Below, one piece after another: positions 8,165 to 18,474 of a stretch of DNA of 64,000 nt (position 1 is the first letter of the stretch; every line of letters starts with the position of its first letter). The notes under the pieces are model-generated. The model had not been told where the DNA came from and did no database searches. It saw nothing but the letters and a program-made list of their open reading frames with translations. Made by a program: the position numbers and the translations under genes. The stretch spans positions 124,001 through 188,000 of the forward strand of contig CACJFE010000001.1 of assembly GCA_902592655.1 (NCBI GenBank), in the 5' to 3' direction. This stretch comes from an uncultured Pelagibacteraceae bacterium (lineage in GTDB: Bacteria; Pseudomonadota; Alphaproteobacteria; Pelagibacterales; Pelagibacteraceae).

Positions 8165-10270
8165 CTAATGAGCTATAACTGCTAACAACAATAAAGCTAC
8201 AATATTTGTAATTTTAATCATTGGGTTGACTGCTGGACCAGCAGTATCTTTGTATGGATCTCCTACGGTATCACCTGTTACTGCTGACTTATGAGCTTCA
8301 GATCCTTTTCCACCAAAATTACCATCTTCAATATATTTTTTGGCATTATCCCATGCTCCACCACCGGCAGTCATGGATACAGCAACAAAAAGCCCTGTGA
8401 TAATTACACCTAGCAGCATCGCGCCTAATGATGAAAGGGCTGCTTCAATACCTCCAATTTGTAAAATAATAAAGTAAAGAACAATTGGAGATAAAACAGG
8501 TAATAAAGACGGTACAATCATTTCTTTAATTGCTGCTTTTGTTAATAGATCAACTAAACGTCCGTAATCGGGTTTTCTTTTACCTTTCATTATTCCAGGT
8601 ATCTTTTTGAATTGTCTTCTAACTTCAATAACAACAGACCCGCCTGCTCTACCAACAGCTTGCATACCCATTGATCCAAATAAATAAGGGAGCATCCCTC
8701 CTATCAACAAACCTGCTACGACAAATGGATTCGATAAATCGAACGTAACATTAACGCCTGCTAAAGATGATTCTTTTACGTTTGAAAAATATTTTATATC
8801 CTCGGTATATGCTGCAAATAGTACTAATGCACCAAGTCCTGCGGATCCTATAGCATATCCTTTTGTTACTGCTTTAGTAGTGTTCCCAACTGCATCTAAA
8901 GCATCGGTAGTTTTTCTAACATTTTTTGGTAGTTTTGACATTTCAGCTATCCCTCCTGCATTGTCAGTAACTGGTCCATATGCATCTAAAGCGACTACCA
9001 TTCCTGTCAAAGCCAACATTGCAGTTACAGCTATAGCTATTCCATACAATCCAGCTAAACTGTTAGTGTATAAAATCCCAGCTACTATAATTAAAGCAGG
9101 TATAGCAGTTGCCTCCATTGAAATAGCCAAACCTTGAATTACATTAGTTCCATGACCTGTAGTAGAAGATTTTGCAACAGTCTTAACTGGTCGATAATTT
9201 GTTCCAGTATAGTATTCTGTTACCCATATCAATAATCCTGTGATTATAAAACCAACAACGCCACAAATGTAAAGATCAAATCCAGAAAAGCTGGCGCCAG
9301 CATTATTCTTATAGGTGTCAGATAAACCAATTAAATTATCAGTAACTGGATACATTATTATCAATGATGTAATAGCGGTTACAATAAAACCCTTATATAA
9401 TGCACCCATAATATTTTTGCTTTTACCTAGTTTAACAAACCAAGTGCCAATAATTGATGTAACAATGCAAGCTCCACCTATAGCTAAAGGATAAATCATT
9501 AAGTTATAATCCTGAGGTGAAAATATCGAAGCTAACACCATCGTTGCTACAATAGTTACTGCATATGTTTCGAATAAGTCGGCAGCCATTCCAGCACAAT
9601 CTCCAACATTATCTCCAACATTATCTGCAATAACGGCTGGGTTTCTCGGATCATCTTCTGGTATACCCGCTTCAACTTTACCAACTAAATCCGCGCCTAC
9701 GTCTGCACCCTTCGTAAAAATCCCTCCACCAAGTCTAGCAAAAATTGATATTAAAGAAGCACCAAATCCTAAAGCTACTAATGCATTAATTATCTCTCTA
9801 TTATCAACTTCAAGCCTAATAAGGATAACATAATAAAGGGTTATTGCTAGCAATGCTAATCCTGCAACTAGAAGTCCGGTAATTGCGCCAGACTTAAAAG
9901 CAATAGTTAAGCCTGATTGCAAACTCTTTCTAGAAGCTTCAGCTGTTCTAACATTGGCTTTTACTGAAATAAGCATGCCAACATAACCAGCTACACCAGA
10001 GAGGAATGCACCAATAAAGTATCCAACACCAACTAAGTAATTAAAAAAATAAGTAACTATTGCTAAGACTATTATACCAACTACCGCAATGGTTTTATAT
10101 TGTCGATTTAAATAAGCTTTCGCACCAACTTGTATAGCGCTAGCTATTTCTTGCATTTTAGAATTTCCAGGACTAGCAGAAATAATTTGGCCTGATAATA
10201 GATAACTATAAGCGACTGCTAATATTCCTATAAAAGAAATCAGATAAAGTAATTCTAAATAATTCGTCAT
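8165..10270 (-). CDS. hppA: Membrane-bound proton-translocating pyrophosphatase
   Basis: Couples pyrophosphate hydrolysis to proton export across the inner membrane. The 701 residues form about 16 membrane helices. [11 protein letters not shown] (190-200) is the substrate-binding signature, followed by [19 protein letters not shown]; the last loop has DNAKKYIE and the [19 protein letters not shown] block. [10 protein letters not shown] at 462-471 has Lys466 and Thr469, the residues that mark the potassium-independent H+-pumping subgroup rather than K+-dependent types. It is downstream of nusB with a 68-base gap. Confidence 0.98.
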   Translation of the reverse strand: MTNYLELLYLISFIGILAVAYSYLLSGQIISASPGNSKMQEIASAIQVGAKAYLNRQYKTIAVVGIIVLAIVTYFFNYLVGVGYFIGAFLSGVAGYVGMLISVKANVRTAEASRKSLQSGLTIAFKSGAITGLLVAGLALLAITLYYVILIRLEVDNREIINALVALGFGASLISIFARLGGGIFTKGADVGADLVGKVEAGIPEDDPRNPAVIADNVGDNVGDCAGMAADLFETYAVTIVATMVLASIFSPQDYNLMIYPLAIGGACIVTSIIGTWFVKLGKSKNIMGALYKGFIVTAITSLIIMYPVTDNLIGLSDTYKNNAGASFSGFDLYICGVVGFIITGLLIWVTEYYTGTNYRPVKTVAKSSTTGHGTNVIQGLAISMEATAIPALIIVAGILYTNSLAGLYGIAIAVTAMLALTGMVVALDAYGPVTDNAGGIAEMSKLPKNVRKTTDALDAVGNTTKAVTKGYAIGSAGLGALVLFAAYTEDIKYFSNVKESSLAGVNVTFDLSNPFVVAGLLIGGMLPYLFGSMGMQAVGRAGGSVVIEVRRQFKKIPGIMKGKRKPDYGRLVDLLTKAAIKEMIVPSLLPVLSPIVLYFIILQIGGIEAALSSLGAMLLGVIITGLFVAVSMTAGGGAWDNAKKYIEDGNFGGKGSEAHKSAVTGDTVGDPYKDTAGPAVNPMIKITNIVALLLLAVIAH

Positions 10271-10338
10271 TATAATAATCGGATAAATGCCAAAAAAGAA
10301 TTAAAAACGCAAGCTAAACTTGGCATATTTTTATAGTT

Positions 10339-10740
10339 TTATTCATCTTTTCTCAGCACTTTTGATATTTTATCCAAAATAGCGTTTAAATATCCAATTT
10401 GAACTTTTTCTAAAAAATATTCTGAGGCTTGTAAATATTCACTTATAACTACCTTTTTTGGATTATTATGTTTAAATAAGAGCTCAAAAACAGCTGCGAA
10501 TAGAATAATTTTAAGCATTTTATCAGTTTTTTTTAAATCTATATCATTATTTAAATTTGTATAAATAGTTTGTTCTATAAGATCTGATCTTTCTAAAGTT
10601 CCTGACACAACATCTTTTATATATTTTTTATATTGATTTTTAGGATATTCAATTGAAGCTTCTGGATTCATCAAAGAATTGTAAATTTTTTGAATTATCT
10701 TTATTCTAGGTGAATTCTTTTTATGTTTTTTTGAGACCAT
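10339..10740 (-). CDS. nusB: Transcription antitermination factor NusB
   Basis: Binds boxA with S10 to antiterminate rRNA transcription. The 133-residue all-helical protein shows NIIQKIYNSLMN-like first helices, LIEQTIYTNLNNDIDLKKTDKMLKIIL and the C-terminal KKVVISEYLQASEYFLEKVQIGYLNAILDKI, the family core. It overlaps ribH by 20 bases, the usual alphaproteobacterial ribH-nusB order. Confidence 0.93.
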   Translation of the reverse strand: MVSKKHKKNSPRIKIIQKIYNSLMNPEASIEYPKNQYKKYIKDVVSGTLERSDLIEQTIYTNLNNDIDLKKTDKMLKIILFAAVFELLFKHNNPKKVVISEYLQASEYFLEKVQIGYLNAILDKISKVLRKDE

Positions 10741-11146
10741 ATCTTAAGATTGATAAAATTGCATTTGCAGCTTCAACTCCTTTGTTTGGTTTTTTAGATT
10801 TAATCTTTCCACTTCTTTGATATGCTTGTTTTTTATTTAAAGCTGTGATTATACCGTTACCTATAGGCTTGTTGTAGATAATTGAAAGATCTAAAATTGC
10901 TTTAAATGATGAGTTGCAAATTAAGTCAAAATGAGGTGTTTGGCCTTTAATAACGCAGCCAATAGCAATAAAAGCATCGTATTTTGATATTGATTTACGA
11001 ATTGCTATAGGAATTTCAAAAATACCAGGCACGGTTTTTATATTAACTTTATATTTATTTTTTTTAAGTATCTTTATTGCACTTTCAACAAGTTTACTTG
11101 TAATGTCATTATAATAATTTGCATTTACAATTAATATTTTTTTCAT
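10721..11146 (-). CDS. ribH: 6,7-dimethyl-8-ribityllumazine synthase
   Basis: Penultimate step of riboflavin synthesis. The 141 residues carry VPGIFEIPIAI, AIGCVIKGQTPHFDLICN with the catalytic His, and KPIGNGIITALNKKQAYQR. It overlaps ribBA by 4 bases (ATGA) and nusB by 20, within the minus-strand run ribD-ribE-ribBA-ribH-nusB. Confidence 0.96.
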   Translation of the reverse strand: MKKILIVNANYYNDITSKLVESAIKILKKNKYKVNIKTVPGIFEIPIAIRKSISKYDAFIAIGCVIKGQTPHFDLICNSSFKAILDLSIIYNKPIGNGIITALNKKQAYQRSGKIKSKKPNKGVEAANAILSILRYGLKKT

Positions 11147-12198
11147 TTAATTATTATTTGTTTTTTTATTTTTAAACCAAATCCTTCAAGACCTATGATT
11201 TTTTTTTTTGTTCTTGAAAGTAATATCATGTTTTTTACATTTAGATCTTTAATTATTTGTGCACCAATACCATAATATCTAAGAGTGAGATCTTTATCAT
11301 TTTTAATGTTCTTTGTTTCGTTATTAATTATAACCAATAAAAAATTTTTAAATTTTGATAATATTTTAATATTTCTTTTAATTTCTTTATTATTAAGTAT
11401 AGCTGATCTTTTAATTTTTTTTGATAAAACTCTAACAGGTATAGAAATATTAGATTTTATCTTTCCTTTAGATAGAACAAAATTTTCAAAATTATTTAAT
11501 CTATTTTTATATGTGCTAAGTTGAATTTTGCTTAAATTTTTATAACTTATATTTCTTGTATTTGATTTATAAATTAATTTTTCGTTCTTAAGTCTGTAAG
11601 ATATAATATCAGCTATAGAAGCTATCTTTATTTTATGTTTTTTTGAAAATTTTTTTAAATCATCTAATCTTGCCATTCTACCGTCCTCATTCATAACTTC
11701 ACAGATGACTGAGCTTGGGTTTAGTTTTGATAATATAGAAATGTCTATTGATCCTTCAGTGTGTCCTGCCCTTTCTAAAACCCCACCTTTTCTAGCCACT
11801 AATGGGAATACATGACCAGGTGATACTATATCCTTTTTTTTTACATTAGGGCTGATTGCTACTTTTATGGTTTTAGCTCTATCAAAAGCTGAGATTCCTG
11901 TTGAAATGCCCTTTTTCGCTTCTATAGATATTGTAAAGGCAGTTTGCATCCTTGATTTATTTATTTGAGACATAAGAGGGAGTTTTAATTTTTCAGTTTG
12001 TTTTTTTGTAAGTGCTAAACAAATTAACCCTCTTCCATGTTTAGCCATAAAATTTATAATTTTGGAGTTACACTTCGAGCCTGGCACAACTAAATCACCT
12101 TCATTTTCTCTATTTTTATCATCTACTAGAATAAACATATTACCTTTTTTTGCTTCTTTGATTATAGATGGAATGGATGACAATTTACTTCTAAGCAT
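11143..12198 (-). CDS. ribBA: 3,4-dihydroxy-2-butanone-4-phosphate synthase with degenerate GTP cyclohydrolase II domain
   Basis: Residues 1-200 are a complete RibB domain, making the four-carbon precursor of riboflavin: LVDDKNRENEGDLVVPG, HGRGLICLALT, RAGHTEGSIDI and NEDGRMARL are intact. The remaining 150 residues align only with the end of GTP cyclohydrolase II (YGIGAQIIKDLNVKNMILLS, IIGLEGFGLKI). The zinc site with three cysteines and the catalytic core normally between are not visible, so cyclohydrolase activity is doubtful and another enzyme may supply that step. The degenerate half may be structural. Confidence 0.92.
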   Translation of the reverse strand: MLRSKLSSIPSIIKEAKKGNMFILVDDKNRENEGDLVVPGSKCNSKIINFMAKHGRGLICLALTKKQTEKLKLPLMSQINKSRMQTAFTISIEAKKGISTGISAFDRAKTIKVAISPNVKKKDIVSPGHVFPLVARKGGVLERAGHTEGSIDISILSKLNPSSVICEVMNEDGRMARLDDLKKFSKKHKIKIASIADIISYRLKNEKLIYKSNTRNISYKNLSKIQLSTYKNRLNNFENFVLSKGKIKSNISIPVRVLSKKIKRSAILNNKEIKRNIKILSKFKNFLLVIINNETKNIKNDKDLTLRYYGIGAQIIKDLNVKNMILLSRTKKKIIGLEGFGLKIKKQIIIK

Positions 12199-12199
12199 T

Positions 12200-12787
12200 T
12201 TAATTTTTATATTTATACATATATTTACCGAAAATATCTAATTCAACATTAACAATATCATTTTTTTTTAAAGTTTTTAAATTGGTTAAATTTAAAGTAT
12301 GTGGAATGATATTTAGTTCAAAACTATTTTTATAAGTTTTTGAAATTGTTAATGATACTCCATTGATTGATATTGAGGCTTTTTCCACTAAAAATTTATT
12401 GTAATAATTATTTAAAATTTTAAGCTTTAGTTTCCAAGCTTTATCAATAAAAGAAATATTTTTAATTCTTGCTGTAGTATCGACATGTCCTTGGGTAAAA
12501 TGACCAGAAATTAGTTGTCCATATTTGAGAGATTTTTCAATATTAATTATCTTTCCAATTTTACAGTTCTTAAAATTTGACCTTTTTATTGTCTCATTAG
12601 ACACATAAAAATAAATTATCTTTTTAATAACTTTAACTAAAGTTAAACAAACACCATCACAACAAATTGATGAACCAATATCTTTTTTTTTAAGAAGTAA
12701 ATCGCTTTCAATACCAATTAATATACTTTTTTTATTCTTTTTTATAGTTTTTACTTTACCACTATTAAATATTATACCATTAAACAT
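12200..12787 (-). CDS. ribE: Riboflavin synthase alpha chain
   Basis: Dismutates two lumazines to riboflavin. The 195-residue protein has the two lumazine-binding barrels: [22 protein letters not shown] in the first, and GHFTQGHVDTTARI, SISINGVSLTIS in the second, then FELNIIPHTLNLTNL. One base separates it from ribBA and its start overlaps ribD by 8 bases. Confidence 0.95.
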   Translation of the reverse strand: MFNGIIFNSGKVKTIKKNKKSILIGIESDLLLKKKDIGSSICCDGVCLTLVKVIKKIIYFYVSNETIKRSNFKNCKIGKIINIEKSLKYGQLISGHFTQGHVDTTARIKNISFIDKAWKLKLKILNNYYNKFLVEKASISINGVSLTISKTYKNSFELNIIPHTLNLTNLKTLKKNDIVNVELDIFGKYMYKYKN

Positions 12788-13853
12788 TATTTAACCTAAC
12801 TTTGAAGAGTTGGTCATCTCCTAAATTAACTTTTAATTTATCGTTGGTTCTAAGTTTTTTAATCAGCTTTGGAGACGAATTATTTGAACCGTATATGTTT
12901 AAATTTTTGCTCGATTTAAAAACATAAAGATTATGAATAAACCTGAATTTTATAAATGAATTGATGAAGGATAATCCTGATTCTATTAAAATTCTTCTTT
13001 TTCCTTTTTTGTAAATTTTATATAATAAATTTAAAAAATCTTCCTTTTCTTTAAGTTTATCTATCTTAATTATTTTTATTTTTTTTCTTTTAAAATAACT
13101 GATCTTCTTAAGATCATTTTTAATTGTCACAATAAATGTGTTTCTCTTATTTGTAATTTTGAACATTTTTAAATTTTTTTTTAATTTAAAGTTTCTATCT
13201 ATAATTATTAAATCAGGTTTATAATTGTCTAGTCCATCAATTCGACAATTTAATAATGAATTATCTTTATTTATAGTTTTTGATGTAGAAATAATACAAT
13301 CATACCTTGATCTTAATAAATGTCCAACTTTTCTAGATCTAGAATTTGTTATCCATTTATTTTTTTTATTAATTGTTAGATTGTCTTTGGATAATGCAAT
13401 TTTAGCATCAATATAAGGTATTTGATGTTTTTTATTTAAGAAATAACTTTGATAGAAATTACTATTATTTAAATTAATTTTTTTTGATTTAATTTTATAT
13501 TTATCGAGCTGTATTTTTGCTTTGTTATATGTTCGATGATCGGGATCATTAAATGTATAATAAACATTTTTTATTTTTCTTTTTTTTATTATGTTTGTGC
13601 AAGGAGGTGTAAGTCCATAGTGAGTACATGGTTCTAGAGATACATACAAATCAGAATTTTTAAATAACTTATTTTTTTTTAATGCATTAAATTCTGCGTG
13701 AGGTCTTCCACTAACAGAAGTAATACCAGAACTAATCACTGATCCGTTTTGCACTATAACGCATCCCACAGAAGGATTTGTTCTAGTTTTACCAAGATTT
13801 ACTTCTGCCAAATTTAAAGCTAATCTAGAGAATAAATTACGATTTGATTTCAT
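12780..13853 (-). CDS. ribD: Bifunctional riboflavin deaminase/reductase RibD
   Basis: Second and third steps of riboflavin synthesis. The N-terminal deaminase has HAEFNALK with the zinc His and catalytic Glu, and [13 protein letters not shown] with the two zinc cysteines. The C-terminal reductase is recognisable but divergent: [31 protein letters not shown] and RRILIESG. The 357 residues are normal for the fused enzyme. It overlaps nrdR by 17 bases. Confidence 0.94.
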   Translation of the reverse strand: MKSNRNLFSRLALNLAEVNLGKTRTNPSVGCVIVQNGSVISSGITSVSGRPHAEFNALKKNKLFKNSDLYVSLEPCTHYGLTPPCTNIIKKRKIKNVYYTFNDPDHRTYNKAKIQLDKYKIKSKKINLNNSNFYQSYFLNKKHQIPYIDAKIALSKDNLTINKKNKWITNSRSRKVGHLLRSRYDCIISTSKTINKDNSLLNCRIDGLDNYKPDLIIIDRNFKLKKNLKMFKITNKRNTFIVTIKNDLKKISYFKRKKIKIIKIDKLKEKEDFLNLLYKIYKKGKRRILIESGLSFINSFIKFRFIHNLYVFKSSKNLNIYGSNNSSPKLIKKLRTNDKLKVNLGDDQLFKVRLNNV

Positions 13854-14298
13854 CTAAATTGCCTACAAATTCTTCAAAATCTTTTGCTTCCTTAAAATTT
13901 TTATAAACGGACGCAAAACGTACATAGGCAACTTTATCTAGTGTAGAAAGACCTTCCATGATAAATTTACCAATGGTCGGTGTTGGTATTTCACTCTCGC
14001 CAAGACCTTCTAAATTTCGCACAATTTTTGAGATAAATTTTTCTATAGTATCTGAGTCAATTGGTCTTTTTCTTGTAGCTATTCTAATTGATTTAGAAAT
14101 CTTATCCCTATCAAAAGGCTCTCTTTTTCCACTTCCCTTAATTACCGTTAGTTCTTGAAATTGCACTCTTTCAAATGTTGTAAATCTCTCTTTTCTATCG
14201 CAACCACATAATCTTCTTCTTCTAATTGCAGTACCATCTTCTGTTGGACGTGAGTCAACAACTGAAGTATCTTTTTCTCTACAAAACGGGCAAAGCAT
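13837..14298 (-). CDS. nrdR: Ribonucleotide reductase repressor NrdR, unusual zinc ribbon
   Basis: ATP/dATP-sensing repressor of ribonucleotide reductase genes. The 153 residues comprise a zinc ribbon (1-45) and an ATP-cone (about 50-140) with [15 protein letters not shown] and [20 protein letters not shown]. The ribbon has C3 and C6, but the second pair reads C31-G-C33 followed by an extra residue before RFTTFE, where the family normally has C-x-x-C at 31 and 34. The codons confirm this. The neighbouring glyA and ribD fit the usual alphaproteobacterial order. Confidence 0.95.
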   Translation of the reverse strand: MLCPFCREKDTSVVDSRPTEDGTAIRRRRLCGCDRKERFTTFERVQFQELTVIKGSGKREPFDRDKISKSIRIATRKRPIDSDTIEKFISKIVRNLEGLGESEIPTPTIGKFIMEGLSTLDKVAYVRFASVYKNFKEAKDFEEFVGNLDEIKS

Positions 14299-14304
14299 GA
14301 TTAT

Positions 14305-15606
14305 TTATTGACCATATATAGGAAAAGAAGAGCAGAGTTGAATGATCTCTTTTTGGACTTCTTTTTCTATTTTTGAATTATCTTCTTTATTTTCACTAAG
14401 ACCTTTTACGACTTTATAAATTAAATCTCCTATCAATTTAAATTCATTTTCACCAAAACCTCTAGTGGTACATGCTGGCGTTCCAAGTCGAATACCTGAG
14501 GTTATCATTGGGCTTTCATCATCAAATGGTATTCCATTCTTATTACAAGTTATGTTGGCTCTTCCTAAAGAATATTGAGCATCTTTGCCCGTAACACCAA
14601 AAGATCTTAAATCTATCAGCATTAAATGAGTATCAGTTCCCCCAGAAAAAATTTTAAAACCTTTTTCAGTTAATCTGTTTGAAAGAACCTTTGCATTATT
14701 GATCACGTTTTTTGTATATTCTTTAAAATCATTTGACAAAGCTTCTTTAAAACAAACTGCTTTAGCAGCTATTACATGCATCAGCGGTCCGCCTTGTAAC
14801 CCGGGAAAAATTGCACTATTAAACTTTTTAATTAAATCTTCTTTGTTTGTTAAAATTATACCTCCTCTGGGTCCTCTTAAAACTTTATGAGTCGTAGAGG
14901 TTACTACATCAGCATATTTAGTAGGATTTGGATAAGCTCCCCCTGCAACTAGTCCTGAGAAATGAGCCATATCTACTAATAGATAAGCACCAACCTTATC
15001 AGAAATTTGTCTAAACCTTTTAAAGTCAATTACTCTAGAGTAAGCACTACCTCCAGCTATTATTAGTTTAGGTTTATTTTCAATCGCTAATTTTTCAACA
15101 CTTTCATAATCTATCAAACCTGTGTCTTTATCAACTTCATAGTGAAGTGCGTTAAACCATTTGCCAGATTGAGCAGGTTTAGCACCATGAGTTAAGTGAC
15201 CGCCTGAATTTAAGCTCATTGCAAGAGTAGTATCACCAGGTTTTAATAATGCTAAATAAACTGCGCCATTTGCTTGCGCTCCTGAATGTGGTTGAACATT
15301 TGCAAATTTACAATCAAATAATTTTTTTGCTCTTTCGATGGCAAGGTTTTCAGAAACATCTACATGTTCACATCCACCATAATATCTTTTTCCGGGATAA
15401 CCTTCTGCATATTTATTTGTTAAAACAGATCCTTGAGCTTCTAAAACAGCATTAGAAACAATATTTTCAGATGCTATTAATTCAATGTGATTTTGTTGCC
15501 TATAGAATTCTTCTTCTATGGATTTGTATAAATCCTTATCTGCATCTTTTAAATTCAGTTTAAAAAAACTGTTTAAATATTTATTCAACTTTATTGCAAT
15601 TGACAT
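14305..15606 (-). CDS. glyA: Serine hydroxymethyltransferase
   Basis: Interconverts serine and glycine, charging tetrahydrofolate with one-carbon units. The 433 residues show [27 protein letters not shown], the PLP-binding [13 protein letters not shown] with K241, and [11 protein letters not shown]. It starts two bases after rpiB and precedes nrdR, the standard rpiB-glyA-nrdR order. Confidence 0.98.
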   Translation of the reverse strand: MSIAIKLNKYLNSFFKLNLKDADKDLYKSIEEEFYRQQNHIELIASENIVSNAVLEAQGSVLTNKYAEGYPGKRYYGGCEHVDVSENLAIERAKKLFDCKFANVQPHSGAQANGAVYLALLKPGDTTLAMSLNSGGHLTHGAKPAQSGKWFNALHYEVDKDTGLIDYESVEKLAIENKPKLIIAGGSAYSRVIDFKRFRQISDKVGAYLLVDMAHFSGLVAGGAYPNPTKYADVVTSTTHKVLRGPRGGIILTNKEDLIKKFNSAIFPGLQGGPLMHVIAAKAVCFKEALSNDFKEYTKNVINNAKVLSNRLTEKGFKIFSGGTDTHLMLIDLRSFGVTGKDAQYSLGRANITCNKNGIPFDDESPMITSGIRLGTPACTTRGFGENEFKLIGDLIYKVVKGLSENKEDNSKIEKEVQKEIIQLCSSFPIYGQ

Positions 15607-15608
15607 TG

Positions 15609-16061
15609 CTATATCTTCCTCACTCTTTTCAAATGTCTTCCGCCTTCAAATTTAGTTTCAAGAAACACCTCAACTAATTTTAAAGACAGTTTTTTTTTAA
15701 TTAATCTTGAGCCTAATGCTATTATATTAGCATTATTATGTTGTCTAGACAATCTTGTAGACTTTAAATCATAGCAAACCGCAGCCCTAATTTTTTTGAT
15801 TTTGTTAGCTGAAATAGCCATTCCAGTGCCTGAACCACAAACAAGTATGCCCACATCGCTTTTTTTAGATTTGATTCTATAAGCGACCTTTCTTGCAAAA
15901 TCTGGGTAATCTACTCTTTCGTCGTTCATAGGACCTAAATCAAAAATTGACACATTTTTATTGACCAAATGATCTTTTATTACTTCCTTCAAATTATAGC
16001 CTGCATGGTCTGAGGCAATACATGCAGTTTTAAAGTTTTTATTTAGTTTTATATTGCTCAT
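15609..16061 (-). CDS. rpiB: Ribose-5-phosphate isomerase B
   Basis: Interconverts ribulose- and ribose-5-phosphate. The 150-residue product contains [39 protein letters not shown] (active-site Cys and anion hole) and the basic tail. I chose the ATG at 16059-16061; the frame can be extended by three codons to a TTG at 16070, less likely. It is divergent from hemB (77-base gap). Confidence 0.95.
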   Translation of the reverse strand: MSNIKLNKNFKTACIASDHAGYNLKEVIKDHLVNKNVSIFDLGPMNDERVDYPDFARKVAYRIKSKKSDVGILVCGSGTGMAISANKIKKIRAAVCYDLKSTRLSRQHNNANIIALGSRLIKKKLSLKLVEVFLETKFEGGRHLKRVRKI

Positions 16062-16138
16062 AAATAACAATTAAATTACACTTTAAAGAATAATATTAAT
16101 ATTTTTGTCGCATTATATTAAAATTTTAGGAACTTTAC

Positions 16139-17131
16139 ATGAAAATTATTGGCTCTTTTCCAAATACGAGGCTTAGAAGATTGAGAAAGCATAAGTGGAT
16201 AAGAAATATAGTTTCAGAAAATAATATATCTCATAATGACTTAATTTTACCTGTTTTTGTTAGAGAAGGAAAAAATAAAATTGAAACAATAAAATCTATG
16301 CCGGGAGTTAAAAGGTATAGTATCGATAAATTGGATGTTATTTTAAAACAAGTAAAAAAATATAAAATTCCAATGATAGCACTCTTTCCATATACGTCTT
16401 TCAACAAAAAAGATGAGAATGGCACCGAAGCTTTAAATCCAAATAATTTAATTTGCCGAAGCTTAAAAACAATAAAGAAAAAATATCCTGAAATAGGAGT
16501 TATGTGTGATGTAGCATTAGATCCTTATACATTAAGTGGTCACGATGGTATAATAATTAATAAAAAAATTGATAATGATGAAACAATAAAAATATTAACT
16601 AAACAAGCATTACTTCAAGCACAAATGGGTTGTGATGTTATTGCACCATCTGACATGATGGATGGTAGAGTCGGACATATTAGAAAAATGTTAGATAAAA
16701 ATAATTTCAAAGATGTAAATATTTTATCTTATGCAGTAAAATTTGCTTCAAATTATTATGGGCCATTTAGGGATGCCGTAGGCAGTAAGAAAAAAATAAA
16801 GATAGACAAAAAAACATATCAAATGGATATAAGAAATTCCGATGACTCCTATAAAGAAGTTGCTCTAGACTTAAAAGAAGGTGCAGATATGATTTTAGTT
16901 AAACCTGGAATGATGTATCTAGATATAATAAGTAAATTAAAGAATCAATTTAAGACTCCAATTTTAGCTTACCAAGTTTCTGGGGAATATAGTTTAATAA
17001 AAGATGGAATAAAAAATAAATTACTAAACGAAGACTCAATTCTTGAGAGTATTATAGCTTTTAAAAGGGCTGGAGCATGTGCAATAATTTCTTACTTTGC
17101 AATCGACATCGCTAAAAAACTAGTTAGATAA
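16139..17131 (+). CDS. hemB: Delta-aminolevulinic acid dehydratase (porphobilinogen synthase)
   Basis: Condenses two 5-aminolevulinates into porphobilinogen for heme. The 330 residues contain two Schiff-base lysines, K201 (LSYAVKFAS) and K255 (ILVKPGMMYLD). The metal-site loop reads CDVALDPYTLSGHDG, with aspartates where zinc-dependent enzymes have a cysteine triad, so it belongs to the magnesium-type group usual in alphaproteobacteria. The 3' end overlaps the converging recO by 12 bases. Confidence 0.97.
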   Translation: MKIIGSFPNTRLRRLRKHKWIRNIVSENNISHNDLILPVFVREGKNKIETIKSMPGVKRYSIDKLDVILKQVKKYKIPMIALFPYTSFNKKDENGTEALNPNNLICRSLKTIKKKYPEIGVMCDVALDPYTLSGHDGIIINKKIDNDETIKILTKQALLQAQMGCDVIAPSDMMDGRVGHIRKMLDKNNFKDVNILSYAVKFASNYYGPFRDAVGSKKKIKIDKKTYQMDIRNSDDSYKEVALDLKEGADMILVKPGMMYLDIISKLKNQFKTPILAYQVSGEYSLIKDGIKNKLLNEDSILESIIAFKRAGACAIISYFAIDIAKKLVR

Positions 17132-17809
17132 ATTAAAATAATTTTCAAATAAAATCCTAGATTTTGGAAAGATCAAATTATTAGGTATAAAAAATCTTTT
17201 TTGAATTAAATTTCTAGTAAAATACAACGACTTCATAATAAGAGGATTTGTAATTTTTTTTGGAAGTTGGTTTAAAATTAAAAAGGCGGGTACTTCATAA
17301 ACGATATTATCGATTTTAATTTTATTCATCTCTGATTTATTTGATATTTCTGATTTGAAATTACTTAAATTTGGGTCATAACCTAGTTCTTTTAGTAAAC
17401 TTAGTTCAAAAAAGATGAATAAGATAATCCAATTATCTAAATCAAGACAATTTAAAAAATTTTCAAAAGTATTATAGATTTTTTTATTTGGTTGTGAATC
17501 TGGTAATAAAGTATTTAAAATGGAACATAAAGATATTATAGCTGTAGTTTTCTTTTTATCATTAAAATATAAAGGTGAAATTGGTTTAACTAACTCTGTT
17601 TTGAAGTAACCTAATTTATTTTCACTCTTAGAATTATGAATGATGAATAGCTTATTTGATATTTGAAGATAATTTCTAATTTTTCTAGAAGTGCCGCCGT
17701 ACACCAAACCAGATACTTTACCTCTGGATTTTGAAAAAACATTTATTATGTTTGCGTTCTCTCTGAATTTGTTTTTTGATAGTAAAAAACACTCATCTTC
17801 CCAAGTCAT
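17120..17809 (-). CDS. recO: DNA repair protein RecO
   Basis: Mediator of RecA loading in the RecFOR pathway. The 229-residue protein has the N-terminal OB-fold pattern (FSKSRGKVSGLVYGGTSRK) and a helical C-terminal half with ELSLLKELGYDPNLS; the zinc cysteines of some RecO proteins are absent. It overlaps rnc by 4 bases. In most alphaproteobacteria era lies between rnc and recO; here it does not. Confidence 0.9.
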   Translation of the reverse strand: MTWEDECFLLSKNKFRENANIINVFSKSRGKVSGLVYGGTSRKIRNYLQISNKLFIIHNSKSENKLGYFKTELVKPISPLYFNDKKKTTAIISLCSILNTLLPDSQPNKKIYNTFENFLNCLDLDNWIILFIFFELSLLKELGYDPNLSNFKSEISNKSEMNKIKIDNIVYEVPAFLILNQLPKKITNPLIMKSLYFTRNLIQKRFFIPNNLIFPKSRILFENYFNLSN

Positions 17810-18474
17810 ATATTTAAAATCTTTATTAATTTAGAGGCAGCATTTTGTTGGGCATTTTTTTTAGAGGTGCCAATACCTGTAATTTTTTTAGAGTCAGTAA
17901 TCTCTACCTCAGTTCTAAATATAGGTTTATGTTGGGGTCCTGACTTTTTAAAAAATGTATACTTGGGTAGTTTCTTAAATTTTTTTAAACTGTATTCTTG
18001 AAGTTTCGTTTTAGAGTCTATTATTGTAATCACTGATTTATCAATATAATTCTCCCAATAGAATAATATAAATCTTTCAACAGTCTTAAGCCCACCATCA
18101 AGGTAGATCGCACCTACTATTGCTTCTAAACAATCACTTATAATTTTATCGCTAGATCGCTCTAAGTTTTTATGTGAAGGAGCTAAATATATGTACTTTT
18201 TTAAATCAATTTTTTTTGCAATTTCGATACACGTTTTTTTATTAACTAAATTAGCGTATTTTTTGTCAATTATTCCTTCTTTCTCATTAGGATATTTTTC
18301 TAATAGTTTTTTAGAAATGATTAAACCTAATACTCTATCGCCAAGAAATTCCAATTTTTCGTTATTGTTTTTGTTATCATAACTTTTATGAGTTAAAGCT
18401 TTATGTAACAAATGTTTGTTTTTGAAATTATATTTAATTATTAATTCGAGCTCTTTTAAATTTTTTTTTGTCAT
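17806..18474 (-). CDS. rnc: Ribonuclease III
   Basis: Cleaves double-stranded RNA in rRNA processing. The 222 residues contain the signature NEKLEFLGDRVLGL (about 37-50), the second metal-ligand region DCLEAIVGAIYLDGG and a C-terminal double-stranded RNA-binding domain (KLQEYSLKKFKKLPKYTF to KKNAQQNAASKLI). It overlaps lepB and recO by 4 bases on each side. Confidence 0.97.
   Translation of the reverse strand: MTKKNLKELELIIKYNFKNKHLLHKALTHKSYDNKNNNEKLEFLGDRVLGLIISKKLLEKYPNEKEGIIDKKYANLVNKKTCIEIAKKIDLKKYIYLAPSHKNLERSSDKIISDCLEAIVGAIYLDGGLKTVERFILFYWENYIDKSVITIIDSKTKLQEYSLKKFKKLPKYTFFKKSGPQHKPIFRTEVEITDSKKITGIGTSKKNAQQNAASKLIKILNI

Noticed and set aside
10271-10338. Possible terminator or hairpin between nusB and hppA (ATGCCAA/TTGGCAT arms, CAAG-TTTAG-CTTG followed by T-run)
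   Set aside because: The inner stem is only four base pairs and the outer arms are about 27 bases apart; too weak to call a terminator or a structured leader.
16081-16138. AATATTAATATT palindrome upstream of hemB
   Set aside because: It is made only of A and T in an AT-rich gap and is expected by chance.
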